DNA from: Varroa destructor
Lineage: Eukaryota > Arthropoda > Arachnida > Mesostigmata > Varroidae
Reading direction: 5' to 3'
Length of the DNA: 64,000 nt
Assembly: GCF_002443255.2 (NCBI RefSeq)
Contig: NW_019211457.1
Span: 15,052,374-15,116,373 of the forward strand
Each line of letters opens with the position of its first letter. Positions within the stretch are counted from its first letter, which is position 1. The notes under the pieces were generated by a model, which was given only the letters and a program-made list of their open reading frames with translations, was not told the origin of the DNA and made no database searches. Positions 23,601 to 37,600 of the stretch are shown piece by piece. A program made the position numbers and the translations under genes.

Positions 23601-26600
23601 AGAAAGGCGAACGCATCTTCTACGCGTATTAATAGCATCATCTGAATTTTTTTAGTTACTCTGTAGTGTTAAGTCTGTGTCACTTGTAATGGCCTGATCC
23701 CAATTCAATGTTAGTTGTCAACAATTTAGCATGTTGAGCACAGATTTTAACCTGCTGAGCATTCGTTGATGTTTTTCTTTGGTCAAATTAATCTAGTAGT
23801 AGATGGGTAGAATTGATCTAAACATAACATAGCCCTGTTAAGACCATGTCCAACTAGAAAGAAAAACGATAACATTTTATACTCTGAGAATCCTGTAGGT
23901 TTATAAGCTATCATATAGTACGCTTATATATATATATATATATTGCATTCATAGTCAACAGAACAAAGTCCCGCATGCAGTCTAATTTCGATGGTACTGT
24001 GCTTACTTCAGTAGATTGAAAACATTGGACCCATGAGAAAAATAACCCAAAGCTTTACAATTATTCATATCGATGTATGAATATTATCTAGCTCACTTTA
24101 CTAGATCCCACCTTCTTGTACTGCGCCCCTTACCCGTGCAAAACACAAATGTCCCCTCTGTATTAAAAAAAAACTTCGAAACGTAACGCGTTCTGCGTTC
24201 TTGGGCAAATCGACGCTTCGTAACGCGCAGATGACGTTGAGTGAAACATCCAGGCGTAATAATTATGGACAAGGGACACTGTCCCCAAACGGAGCTCTTC
24301 TATTACGGAATCCCAACAGATGGATACTGTGATAGGGGAAAGTGACCTTCCTATATGTTGAATTCAGTTGGTTGATTGATTATATGTGTCGCTACTATAG
24401 AGGTGAGTGGTAATATTTACCGCCACGATTGCTACCCTTCTCAGCTTATAAATTCTTATTACCGACGACAATAACAACAACAATTTCGTTAGCAATTGAT
24501 ACGGATCACAAAATACTAAAAAACAAAGTGTCGCCAAGTAGCACAGAAGCCACTCTAAAAGATATTAAAAGTATCTCAAAGAAAGTGCGCGTCGTGTCAG
24601 CTTGTGGTAGACAATCAGACATCTTAATTTTTTTTTATCACTCCGCCAATTATGCTAGGGAGTTACATAGAGCGTATTGGCTTAAGTGCGCAACAAAACC
24701 ACGCAGTGCACAAAAAGCTGCGATTTTCTACAAGAAATAAAAAACCGAGCTGTTCGCATACGCAGTAGGTATCAGGACGCACCCATGGTCCTTCTCTTTA
24801 TACGCGAACTCAGAGAAATCCTAAACAATAGGCCGCGGGGTGACCGTTAAGGAAACGGATGTACGTCTATATGCTATTTGTGCATCGAATAGAAACGACC
24901 AGTTTTGAGACTATAGTAAATGTTTCAGCCTAAGCCGGACAAAGGGAAGAACTAATCAAACTAGACGTATTGAGTTTTGTCTTGTTCGTCTCAGTTTTAG
25001 GTGCCGCTTAGATAATGTGTGAATGTGCTATAAACACGGTATTTTCTTTATTGTTTCGTTGTTACAACATAGCTAGTCTGGGGGTCCTAAAATGGGGCTT
25101 TCGGAGTTAACTTTTCCGGTGCTTGATGACGCTTGCCGACCGATAAGATAGATCAAAGCAGTTTATAGGCTTGATTGTCGCCCAACAACAATGCCAAAAG
25201 TTTTCCCAAGAATTTGGGTTAGTAAGTCAAAACGGACGACGGGAGTTTCGATTCAAGTCACATGCAGCGTTCTAGGATTCGAGTACAACTAATAGATATC
25301 CGTTTGTTTAACGTAGTCAAAGCACTAAGAAATGTTGTTAAAGATACTGACAACTCTTTAGGTTATGCATATAAGCACAATTTGCGATAATGATTCCTAT
25401 AATTAAGGCTTATCTTTTATTGCCTATTATAAAGGTTAGAAAGTAAGCAAAGCTAGATAACAATGCCACGAAGGATCACCATGAATGGAATAAACACGAT
25501 TAATGGATTGTTGTCAAGAAGAACTGAAAAAATATGAGTCCACTACATTGCACGCGGCTTATTCTTTCCGTAATGCATGAACCGTTTGCCGGCCAACGGA
25601 ACTCTACGCTGCTATTTATACTTAACACCACGCCCCAGTCAGACAAAACGCTAATTAACGGGACAACTCACAAAAATCACCAATATCCAGTTCAGTATCT
25701 GCATCATCTTTGTTCCCCACTAGCTGGTTAACCCCTTACAACGAAGCATCACGTTCTCGCTAGCTACCTGCCGACGACAATATATACGACGCAACGCCCA
25801 TATCGACGCCTGACCCAGCGATAACAATAACAATACCAATGCTATTAACAATCATGAAGTAAGAAATATGAACAGTGATTCGGTGTCAAAAACAAACGTA
25901 AACGTGAGTCGTCGTAAAAGCGTAGGGCAGCGCCACTGTCGACGCGGTCGGTGTACCGCTAGAACGGACATGACACCGCGGAGGTCACTTAATGGCTGGC
26001 ATACTAAGTTGGAATAGAGAAGACACGATGAGGGAAAGCTTGGCGGAGTCGTGCCCATACCCTGGCGCAGACGGCGCTGCTGGCTGTGTGTCCATCATGT
26101 GCATGAAGCTCGGACAATTTTTTCGACGGCAGTTTGGCAGGCAATGACAAAACGTGATGATACCGATTACGTGCGTAACCAAACTAAAAACACGCAGGAA
26201 ACGGACCAAGACACTCAGATATCAATAGGCTGCCATTTTTATTGATGCTGCCAATGTGTTTAGTAGTCAACTGATAACACGTGGCGGAGGATCCGAATTA
26301 CGAACACATTTAGGGAAACGTACAGACCCACTGACAGTGACAGGAGCGTAACGACAGACAGAAATCCGTATTGTTATTATAATCTCTTTTAGAAAAAAAC
26401 CGAAGTATTCATAGGTTTTTGTCCGCATAAGTACATCTGTAGGATATGAAGAGAACACTTCGCCGGTCGTTATCACAATGACGAAAAGCACTTCTTCTAG
26501 AGGATATGCTTCTAAAGATGCTGTTAGCAAAATACTGCTATAAGCTCACATACATACAACGATGCTGGCACTATTGGGAAAGTTGATTGTAACGGCCGTT

Positions 26601-27252
26601 ACGGTAGCACTCGGTGGAAGAGCACGGTTTATGGAGACGGTAGACAAAAAAACTAAATGACGTTCACGATTGTTCATAGATTATTTGCCAAATAGTCTGT
26701 ACAGTTTAGGAGTAACGTCAGTAAGGCCAACGGGCTATTTCCTATCTGTACTTAGCGTGTTCTTCGCAAATGCGGTTTATCTCTAGTTGCGCATTTGTAT
26801 GTCTGCCACCGAAGCCTTCATTTAGGCCTTTTACGCTCGCCTGGCTTAAAATAATGTGTAAGAAATACAACAATTCATTCTATGAATGTTATGAATTGCG
26901 TACGTGTTTACAGCTTTCTAACAAAGGAACAACATGAAGCAGCTGGGTGTATGGACAGAAGAGAGAAGAAAAGCTGCGATTGACAACTGTTCGCGTTAAT
27001 GGCATCTTTGCCCTAGTTAATTGCCTACGAAAAAAATGATTTTATTTAATTGACTCAGCAGTGGCGAACTCGTAGCGAGGTCAACTAGTGGTATTATTAA
27101 AACAAATTCATAGGCTTTCAACAAAAGTACTCGGCAGTCAGTCTAGCATCTGGGTATTGTGGTGTAGCAAAGATGGGTATGAACAGGGGCAATAAACGCC
27201 TTAGTCATCGGGCTCTCTGATAATTATTTGCTATAAGAAGCTGTTTATTGGT
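20687..27252. other. intergenic, no gene seen
   Basis: AT-rich DNA with a CAG/AAC triplet run at 21268-21308 and an (AT)n run at 23928-23943. The longest open frame (103 codons, 24429-24740, plus) has no motif and a Lys/Thr/Ser-rich composition; I consider it chance. A somewhat GC-richer patch at 25900-26120 has overlapping ORFs on both strands but no recognisable protein. Confidence 0.4.
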
Positions 27253-27274
27253 AAAAAAAAAAAAAAAAAAAAAA
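27253..27274. repeat. poly(A) run, 22 bases
   Basis: Twenty-two consecutive A residues followed by GGAAAAAATTAAAA. It could be the tail of an old retroposed sequence on the plus strand. I see no recognisable element body immediately upstream and no target-site duplication, so I list only the homopolymer. Confidence 0.9.
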
Positions 27275-30200
27275 GGAAAAAATTAAAATGTCGTTGTCAA
27301 TGAAGCGTCGACGTGCACCAAGCCTAAATCAATAGAAAGCGTTTATCGCTAACATTTTACAATGAAAAATGTCCTGTTGTCTATCATGTAAACATGTAGT
27401 AAATTTCCAATTTCGAATAATAGAAATAGTGCACAGATAAACCAAGCGGAAGATATATAGACGATACATTTACTGAACCATCGCTATTGTGACTGTCCTA
27501 TTCAACTAATATAGTCTAGAAATTCCTATTTTTATATACGTCTTACATACTATTCTGAGGCCTTCTGATCGTGAGCCAATCTGGCTAATGAAATTAATTA
27601 AGCTCTACTTCTTAAGTGTGCAGCATGGATGACGTAAACGTCTCGAGCTGATTACAAACTTGAATCAGTAAAACCTACAGACGACCAACGACTGATCAAG
27701 GCCATTGAAAACGAAAGAGGCGCCGGTTCGTTGCAACCACTTCTATAAAGCGGATGTTACAAGCAGCGACGCAATGTCGATCTGTGTTATTAAAGTATGC
27801 TATACTTCTATAGGCGCTAATAAATAGTCGCGAACAGATTCTTGCAATCAACTTGTATCTCACGGTGCTAGCCAAAAAAAATCGCAAAATTCCCGAACAA
27901 TTACAATAACGTTTATTCAATAGGCTGCTATTTATTACTACAGATATCTCACATTGTTTTTATAAATATGGCCGTTAAGTTCGTGGCGCTTCCGATACTG
28001 AAATTTCAACACAAGACAACTTACATATAGTACACGTAACACACAGACATAGCCCGGACAGGTCAGCTTTCTTTGGGCAGATGGCGAAGTAGTGCAAGGG
28101 AAGACATAAGACGACACATGAAGAACATCATATTAAATTAACGTAAAGTAAGAACAGATCTTATCATTATTGCTATCAATGTAAGTAATTTTCTCATTAT
28201 GCCTTGATCATTTGACGAGTTAGAGTTTTTAAACGGTAGGCAATGCATCACTCGGGCGCCTATTTTCGGGTTTTACGATATTGTCGTGCAAGCTTTTTTT
28301 TACTTTGCACTCTACGCAAAATCACATACGACAAATGAGGCTGCTTTACATAAAAATAAAAATAAATAGGCAAGATTTTGTTGTATCCGGCAGATGCAGG
28401 CCGAAAGGCTCGACAGTTAGCAATGACATGCGCAAATGCGTCCCACGGGTTTCATTCGACTACCTCAATCAAATATTCACATAGATAAGCTTGAATTATA
28501 TAGTGTTGCCATTCTAATTCAATGGCAAATACTGACGAATGTCAGCTTTTCGATAGGCGGACAAGTGTTTATTTCGAATTATGGAGGACTCGTCTCGAAA
28601 CTTCATAAAACTCCTTTGGAGCCATTGTAAAACGGCGTACTGTGCCATCGTCACACAACCTCATTCACCAATGTATGGGGCATAGATCTAATACTTATGT
28701 AAATTTTTCTATTAGATGACCAGCTTAATTTTAAGAAAGCGACCTCCTTGACTCCAGTATCCTAAATTAGGCCTCTTTCTTCCGACAATAGAAGTAATTG
28801 AAACCAAGTGAAAAACATATCCACAGTCTTAAATTTCCCTTATTAATGTTGTTTAGGTTCTCTTTCGCCATTTTCTGCGTCGGTATCGGCACCAATACCA
28901 GATGCTTCTCCAAGCTAGCTTTTTTATCGATGTCTGCATCTAGGCGACGCTCGCTTGAATCGACTGCTCTGTTATTAGTATGTACTTTAAACAGATGATA
29001 GCATCCTAGAATCCATGCGACTCTGGCTCGAACTCTCTACAGACAAACGGAACAGTCTTCGGCTCTATTGGTACCACAAAGTATATCTCATTCTTCCATT
29101 CCTAACCTAATCTTCCATTCACACCCGGGAATATATTAGGCCATATTTAACTCAATCGGCTTTATTAGAAATTCATCGTATATTCCGCGAAACTAACATA
29201 TCAGTGCTTGTCAACCGATGGAACTTTTTCCGCCGTAAAGGGACATTTTTAGTGCGGAACAAACACATGCGTCTGCATGGCCAGCAACCAACAAAAAACT
29301 CGTTTTTCCTTTACAAGGAATAAGCTCCGGCGGAATTCTAACGGACAAATTTCTCAGCGCCACTTGAGAAGACTATGGAAGTATTTCGGAAAGCTAGGAC
29401 ACAAAATAGGACTAGTCTTAACGTGTCGAACGACACAGCACCGCCAACAACTCAAAACTGATAATGGACTGACAAACCTTGTCAGGCTAATAATGAAGGT
29501 TGATGTCCGTTTGGGGAATCGTTAACTAATTTCTGTTAGACTGCTCTGTGCCTGTCTGTAAAAACGAAGCAAGATAACCGTCGAGATCGTGTGTAGCCAT
29601 GGCCGCTACACAGCTTTCACAGCAATAGCAACGATCTTCAGTAAAAGAATAAGGAGATATGCATAGTAATACACTGAACAGCAGTTATATGCTGGTAACT
29701 CGGCAGAATTTGAGTTGCTGTTAAAAATAAGCTATTTTGATTTTTGTTGACATAAAGTACACGATAAAATAGGTCTATAACTAGACAAACTAAGCAATAA
29801 TTCCTTACACTAAGTAAAATTAGTCTCATATCTGCATTTAAACTTGTCCTTAACGAACGGACGAGCTAGTACTGACTAAGAACAGATAATTTATATTAAA
29901 ATAGGTAAACCTCTCGGAATAGAGCAAGTTGCTCGAAAATATAGTATCTTACTTTTAGCCGGATAGTAATCGTTGAGTTTCCCAGGCCCGCGCTCTATGC
30001 AATAGTTTTCGGGTTGTCAATGTTAGGTACATGACTATATACGACACAGACATATGTGATGAAAACTTAATATTAATGTCAGCTTCATACTTGACAGTAT
30101 ATATGGAGAATGTTTTGGCTCGCTGACGAGTATCCGTCGCCACCCGTCCGAATTTTCCAAACATTCAACAACAAACGAAAAAAGCTCGGTTTCATATAGC

Positions 30201-31200
30201 CTATTCCTCAACGATAACATCACCACGAGAGAGCCATCGTCCATCTTCCTTTTCGTTGAAAATCCATGGCATTGTTGCAGTAGCAAAAGGGGTAGAGCAG
30301 CAGGATCATAGCAGCTTGTTGAGCTAATTACTTCTACTAAAGTGTACGTGTATCGAAAGGTTGACGTTTTAAGGTCGTCGCTTAGATCAGCGCTAAGGAG
30401 CTGCCGGGGAAATTAAATTAACTAGTACTATCTCTATCGCAATCCAAACGAATCGCTACTACCGTTATTATGATTCGTTTGCAAGTAAACCGTCAACAAT
30501 GCCACCAGCAACGCTACCAAACAGTCATTGATTGTTCGTATCTATTCTGCACTCTGTCGAAGGACACTTATCCATGCGCGTGGACCTCTCGGCGCGTATG
30601 ACTTCTAGCTAATCGAGGCTTGTGCTGAGCATGGCATCGCACCGAATCGCACTAGTCAAGTATCAAGCCGTATTCGGTATACAGCATAGGACGCCGATTG
30701 CGCGCGGAAGTCAAACCGAGCAAGCTGAATTAGCTATTATCAGTGAACACACGAAGGCCGAAACGGGCTGACGAACCGAGACGAATCAGCACGACCGCAA
30801 AGGAGCATAAAACGCACACAGACAAACTGTATACTACTCAGGTCTACTACTGTAACGAGGTGTTGAATAATGACTCGTTGAATAGTCTTGTACAATTCTT
30901 TACGACTCTATATCTCCACAGCCTAGCTGTTGCTCTCCGCAAAAACCGACTGGTTAGCTGGTTTAATGATATCTTGCTGAGTAGTTATCGAGAACGAGGA
31001 GTCATACCACTGCAAAGACGATAGCACGACTATTAAGGACCCAACGTAGTTGTCGACGATACTCTGGTGAAGTCCGAAGGAAAACCTCGCAAGCTTAGTC
31101 AAATTATTTCTGCGAAGTTTTCGCCTTCTCTTTTCGGCTTTTGATGGCAATGGCAGGAACGGAAAGTCAGTTGTTCTCATTCACTTTACAAAGGGCCTTG
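27275..31200. other. intergenic, no gene seen
   Basis: AT-rich DNA, short ORFs only. A GC-raised patch at about 30540-30830 contains a TCAGT initiator-like pentamer at 30740-30744 with a partial downstream-element match. On its own this is too weak to call a promoter. Confidence 0.35.
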
Positions 31201-31231
31201 CGGCGGCGGCGGCGACGACGACGACGACGAC
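31201..31231. repeat. (GGC)n(GAC)n trinucleotide microsatellite
   Basis: A CGG/GGC run of four units passes directly into six GAC units. It is compositionally striking in AT-rich surroundings. No frame through it is long enough to be a coding repeat. Confidence 0.9.
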
Positions 31232-34200
31232 AATTGCAATACTTCGGCCAGAAAGCGATAATAGCGCTATTTCTGAAGTTAGAATTGGCGCCATTTCTTT
31301 TCTAGCTTCATTCATCTTCAATGCCTTTAACCGTCAACGTACTCACTGCCTGCGTCGAATTGTTTTCCTTTATTACGACGATACCACCACTCGCTATGAT
31401 AGTTTCTGCACAACTCAACTAGAAGTTCACAGTTTCGAGACGAAATTTGCACTCCGTTGCGGCATGGACAGTCAATGCCATTAACATTCCCATATTGTCG
31501 GTAGTAACGTTAAGTTTGTTACCAATAAAAATAACGTTCACAGCCGCAACAAAAGCGCCATACGATAGCATTTCGACCGTTAATGCCCAATTCGTACCGC
31601 CACAGTGAACCGGTATCAGCCAGCGCAGACGCAAGCAACAGGACAAACATATGAATAGCAGGCGCTAACTAATGCGTTCTGTATGCGCAAATCTCCAGTG
31701 GCAAAACCGAAGAGTAGAGGCTGCAACTACTGTAAAACTGATATTACTAATAGCAAATGTAATTATACGACGAAATGTCTCGAGAAGCTCGTCTGTAGTG
31801 TTCCCCTTTAATTATCTCGATCGTGTTGCCTTTTGTGTTGTCATGTCGGGTGCATTGTATTCGCGTCTCTTCAGTCATCGGTCGGTCATCTTTCGATCCT
31901 TATTGCTCCTTGTCGTTGGCCGATGATCGACCAGCATTCAACGTGATGAGACAAAACGGCCGCAAAACAGCGCTTTGAGGAGACATCGAAGGCTATAACA
32001 TTGAACGGCTATGTTTCAATAATGATCATACAGATTGTTTTGGGACAACAGTTAACCTACCAGATGCTAATCACCTTTGGGTTATGTATGGCTGTGGTGT
32101 AAAATGCGGACATAGGAAAGCTCCATCGGCGATAGCGAAGATAGCGATTGATTTCGGCAATCGGTCTAAATATGCTCGAGAGTTTTATTGTACCAACCTT
32201 CAACCTGTCGATGGATCGGTCTGTTAATGACTGTCAGTTGACGTTTTATCAATCCGTCACATTTACAATCTTCGCGAAGTGGATAGCAGCAAACGTGGTT
32301 TTAAAACAGGTTGGTTGATCTGCCTAATTGCTTGATTCAACTTTATTTTCTTGTCTAATTCTTTCGTCGTGCTTTCTTATCGATACCTTTACCGTTCGGT
32401 CTGATCCGAGCACATTCTGTTCACCAAGCCCACGGGCAATCATGTAGCAGCCCACTTGATTGCCGTTAATAGTAAACTAGTAAGATGTGAAAATTAAGCA
32501 GACAGTGCATCTTGAATAATAATCTCTCTCTGAAAATCCTGATAATCTCGCTGTAACTTTTATCTTGACAGATATAGTTTGAGGCGCCGACTTGCATCGA
32601 TAATGAAAATTTAGTGAGTGATATATACATCAACTATATATAATAGCTGTTTCAAAATGAACTCAGACTAAAACTCTGACCCTTAGAAATCACTCGTGGG
32701 AGGAAAAGGCAAACTTATGCGCACTTACTCTCTGACGTTATACTAAAAGCAACAGACGCGGATACGACTTCGTACAATCCTGTCGTACACATAAGATCAA
32801 TCTAGTTATCGATTCGTCGGCGTTAACGGACTAATGGTGCTCATGGGTGCTCTGATTAGGTAAAATCAGTATACACGAATGGGGTAATGCGTGACCTTAT
32901 CGGCACGGAATTGGAATGGTAGGATATTTACGGTACGTGGACTATTTGCTGGCATCACTAGTAACTGGTTAATAAAGCAAGTTAACGTTGAAGACTTTAA
33001 CAAACTATTATCTCTCTCAGTCGTTTCTCTCATTGCGCCATTACAGAGTGAACGTAAGATCCTGGTTGCTAGATACTCGCGTCATTTCCTGACTGGCCGA
33101 CTTCTTAAGGCTGGACACATTTTGTCTAAATCACGGTACCGTCAGAAAGACAATATTAGCCATTTTTCTATATCTTCAAAATAACTTGACTAAAAGTCGT
33201 CTTCGAAGAAACGATGAATTTATTTTGACTCTAATAGCGAAAACTCAAAATGCCGACGACTCTGCTCCTCTACTTAGAACTATCACTATTTTTCACCATT
33301 CCGGCCCGAAGTCCTGTTCTTCGCGGCAAATTCGATTACTACACTTCGCTTAAAGAAGGCACAAACTCTGCAGTATATTTAAATGACTCTCCCATAGTGT
33401 AGTCTCGTTGAAGATTTCACGCCGTGCACAGTACAGACCCCATTCAAAGACTCGGGATTCTCTGCAACTCTGCTGATCGTCTCAGAGTGTCATTCCGACC
33501 CGAACCATCGCGCAAATGTCAGAATGCGATAAACACAAACGCAACGAATGATCGCCTTACTCTCTCTGCTCATATCACTAACTAGTTTTTAGCCGAAGTC
33601 GCTTTCACAGAAATACAGCTGTCACTGCAGCTACCCTCACACTTTTCTAACGCAAAAGCGCGTCAAACGCCTTTGACGTCGCTTAATCTTTGGTGAGAGG
33701 TCGTCCCCGAAACTGGCGCACGCCTACGGCAATTTCTGACGTCTGACCTAGCTTGATCATCAGCCAACGGCCGCGGACATTATTAGCGTTATGATGGCTG
33801 TTTCTGTCACTGCCGTTGTCATCAGCAGTCCTGAGCGGCAGCTCCAAGACAGCTAGAGCGATAGCTTAACAGGGTTGCAAAGATGGTCCGCTTGCAGCTA
33901 AACAACACGTGACGAGATGTGGGTGTGGGTTCGAAAGCGGGTGTAGACACACACAGTTCGTACTGTGCTGGAAGAGCCGTTTGGCACAGTGATACTAAGA
34001 ACGTAAAACTTGAAACATTCATTTATGATAACCAGACAGATATTGAGAGAAAACCTCTTGTCTCTCAACGCCACTGTTTACCAGCGTTGCGTAACTAGCA
34101 AACGCTATAATAACGAAATGCAACCAGCTCTTTTGTGCAGATGACACTGTTGCCTTGCCGCCAAAGGGCTTTCGCCTCTCATCGCACGAATTGCAAAACC

Positions 34201-34560
34201 ACGATATAACATTGTATTAGCAAAATTCCATAGACGCACCCACGCGCATCCAAGCCAACGCTAACGCTTAACTACCTGTTCAAATTTTCCGACACGCAGT
34301 TCAACAGTGGTCATTTAATAATTATAGCTTTTTCACAGTAGCCGTGGACTGAAACGATGCTAAATGTGACGTCAACTTGCGGACAAAACAAACATAGACC
34401 GCCAAACGGGCCGACAGAAACGCGTCGCTAGCGACTGCCGATGAAGCAATCGAAGTACCACTCACCATTTACCCGTTGATTGTACCGGGCACGATACCGT
34501 TTAGCGAGCGAAGATTGATGTTGAACAAAAAGTTGCGAGTTTCAAAATAGTCTCGATACG
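31232..34560. other. intergenic, no gene seen
   Basis: The base composition is a little more balanced and CpG-richer at about 33240-34500 than in neighbouring DNA. ORFs are under 100 codons and match nothing I know. Confidence 0.4.
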
Positions 34561-34603
34561 GTTGTTGTTGTTGTTGTTGTTGTTGTTTTGATGATGATGA
34601 TGA
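34561..34603. repeat. (GTT)n then (GAT)n microsatellite
   Basis: Nine GTT units at 34561-34587 are followed closely by four GAT/TGA units ending near 34603. Confidence 0.92.
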
Positions 34604-37600
34604 GGACGCTGAAGGTAAAAATAATGATCACCAATGTTTCTCCTTAGTTTATTGAATGTCTGAATCTTACAGTGTGCATTTATTAGTTACGATAAACCTT
34701 CTCTAGCTCCGGCTCTTTATATTACTGTTATCTGTACTGCATTTTATTGCTACATTCAAAGTTGATTTCATCTTTTCCGTCGCTAACATCAACAGTGATA
34801 AGCGAGCGGGCGATTTAACGTTATCACCAACGAATATCTCTTAAAGCAGCCAACGCACAACGGTCTTTTCCTTGAAATTGATCCGTGAAATGCGCGCGGA
34901 TCAATAAATCGTGTGTCGTATATAATTAACCTCGTTAAAAGTCCCCCAAAGTACACCTGGAACGTTGCTGGTTAACAGGCGCGCGAGTTCATCATGAACT
35001 GATAAAACAGTTACACTGTGAACGTAAAGAACAACGAATCGTGTTGAATTTATTTGCACTTCTCTTCTTCGAAAACTGAATACGTTCAACGCAACTGATT
35101 TCGCAGACATGCTCATCTTATATTACAACTATTGATGAAGGCCTAGTCACGTAAACAAATCCTCATTTTTTCAGCATACTCTATCTATGTTACCGGCAGT
35201 CGCACCTCCTTTCTTCATCAAGCGTGTACCAGGTCTACTTAGACTTCGTACATCCGTGATTTGCGTGTTCTTCACTGTATGCAGTACTCGAACAGATTTA
35301 TGTCAAAAAGCTAGCCATGTATATAGTTAGTTAGACTAATTCCGAGCAAATCTGGCAGTCTCTCGTAACGTTCTGCCTCAAAACGGAGACGACATCCTCG
35401 TTCTTGGCATACCAGCCCTGATTATCATCGTTCCGTTGCGTAAGACCCTCAGACGCGCCCATAAACATCTGTCTGTCCGCGTGCACTCTTCAACTCTATA
35501 GTGCTTCAGTAGCTGCATTTTTTTGGGTAAAGATAATTTGCCCTGCAAGCGCCGGATATCAGCTGTAAGCTTCGGAAGTACCTGGCGTCTAGCATCAAGG
35601 CAACGGAAGGGACGGGGGAGGCGTAAGCGAACGGGAAGTAGCTTTCTATAACAGTCCGTGGAAAGCCATAGTAGTTAGAAAAACACGAGAAAGAAGACAG
35701 ATGCTAAACAGAAAAGTCCGGAAAAGTCATTGCTTTAGTAGATAGCGATTAGATACAAGACGAACTTAGTGTCGCTGTAGTTTTTCAGTTGGTCGATAAA
35801 TTCCAGTTAGAAGTGCGAACGTTTCAAGAGCACCGCCCCGTATCCGCTAAGATGTGTTTTGTATTCAGGAAGCGGGAACAGTGGGGTTTTTAATCCACCT
35901 CACTGACATTAAAATCCTTTTAAAATTATCTTTAAAATGTGAACAACCTAAAGTTGAAAGATCCGATTTGATTAGATTAGAAAGATCTGCATACGATCAG
36001 TTTTAAAGATGGACATTCCTGTAAATAGGCTTCGTTCAAAAGAGCCTCTCTGCGCTACAATTTTCCCAACATCCAGTGTATATATATATAATTGATAAGT
36101 GGCTTTCTAATACAAATAGAGGCTAATACGCTTTTGAGAACAGATGTCGACAACGACGCTAAAAGGTAGTAGCTAGCTTGAAAACAGACAAAATACCATC
36201 CGTTTATGGCCGAAACGAATGACTGATTGTGTTGATGAATAATTGACGAAGAACTAATGATAGAATACATCTCAGAACACTACCAGTCCTCGTGAGCATC
36301 ATCGTGGCACGATTTTATTCTAGCTTTGAGCCGTAAGATTCTCGTCAAGTGACATTATAACTCAGTCTAGGAAGACACGCAAGCTTGGCAAATCCGCTTT
36401 TCTAATCTTTGTAACAACTTACTTTTACTGTTGCATTACTTTCTATCGTCGTTCGATCGGTACAGATGTTCAACAACAATTTCTATTATATTAAAGCTAT
36501 CTTAAAATAGATCACAATATGTTACAATACACTGTTTTATGATTTAAGAATATTGACTTTCCTCTGTACTAGCAAGATAACCATTGTCTTTTATGGCCAT
36601 GAACAGGTTAATTGGACACTGAGATAATCGTTTCGCAGTGAAAATTGAGTAGCAAAAACAGCGCTGTTTTTTTTCGTAACAAACAAACAGACAAAAAAAT
36701 TCGGATAGAATAGATCATAGAGCCCATTAGCGCCATTTCGTCTACTGTTTGCGGGGAACGATACCTTACTGTGTAATCAATACGATCAAAGCTCAATGAT
36801 TATTATAAAAAAATAACAGTCAGCTAACTACATACAGTTCTCATAGGGATCTGTCCCTTGGTTATACGCGAGTAAATAAAATACCTGCCAATAAACTATC
36901 ATCTCGCCTTGCGTTACGTCCTGCAACTATTATACGATTTTGATAAGAACTAATGATGTGCGCCGTATTAATGATGACTTTATTCCTGCGACAATCATAA
37001 TTTTCCATTTTGACCCGGTAGGGCTGGCAGATCTGGCCCACTAGCAACAATATTCTTTGCACTGTGGCTTTAACATCGTGGCAATATGATTGCTACAACT
37101 ATAGAGATAACATATTAAAATCTAATCAAAATAGGAACAGGGTGTCGCTAAAGGAATTTAATTAAAATAACTACTAACTATAAAGACCTCAGTAATACAG
37201 CACAGATACACTTATATTGTAAGGCAAGAGCTCGATGCTGATTCAGGCACCTGAAAAAGGTAGGTTCAGGTCTGTCATGCCCATTCTATGCAATATATAT
37301 ATATATAATTTATTTTAATAAACAAAAGTTAAACATTTTTAAATAAGAAAAGTTAGACATTTTTTTTATAACGAAATATTACAATTAGTGTTCGGTAGAG
37401 TTAATTTTTAAAAAAGAGTTGGCCATAATGAGCAAGAATTGCAACATGTCATGTTCAGACTCATGTGAATTTAATGGCTGCTATAAGCAAAAATAGCTTT
37501 TAAGCATCTTGCATGGCCGTCGCTCTGCTTGGAGTGCTTCACAACTTTCAATTCTGAAACCCATTTGAACACTTCTATAATATTACAGAAATCGTGAGTA

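Noticed and set aside
24429..24740. 103-codon plus-strand ORF
   Set aside because: No known motif; Thr/Lys/Ser-rich low-information composition; no nearby splice or promoter evidence.
27253..27274. Poly(A) run as the tail of a retrotransposon
   Set aside because: No element body, reverse-transcriptase frame or target-site duplication could be recognised upstream.
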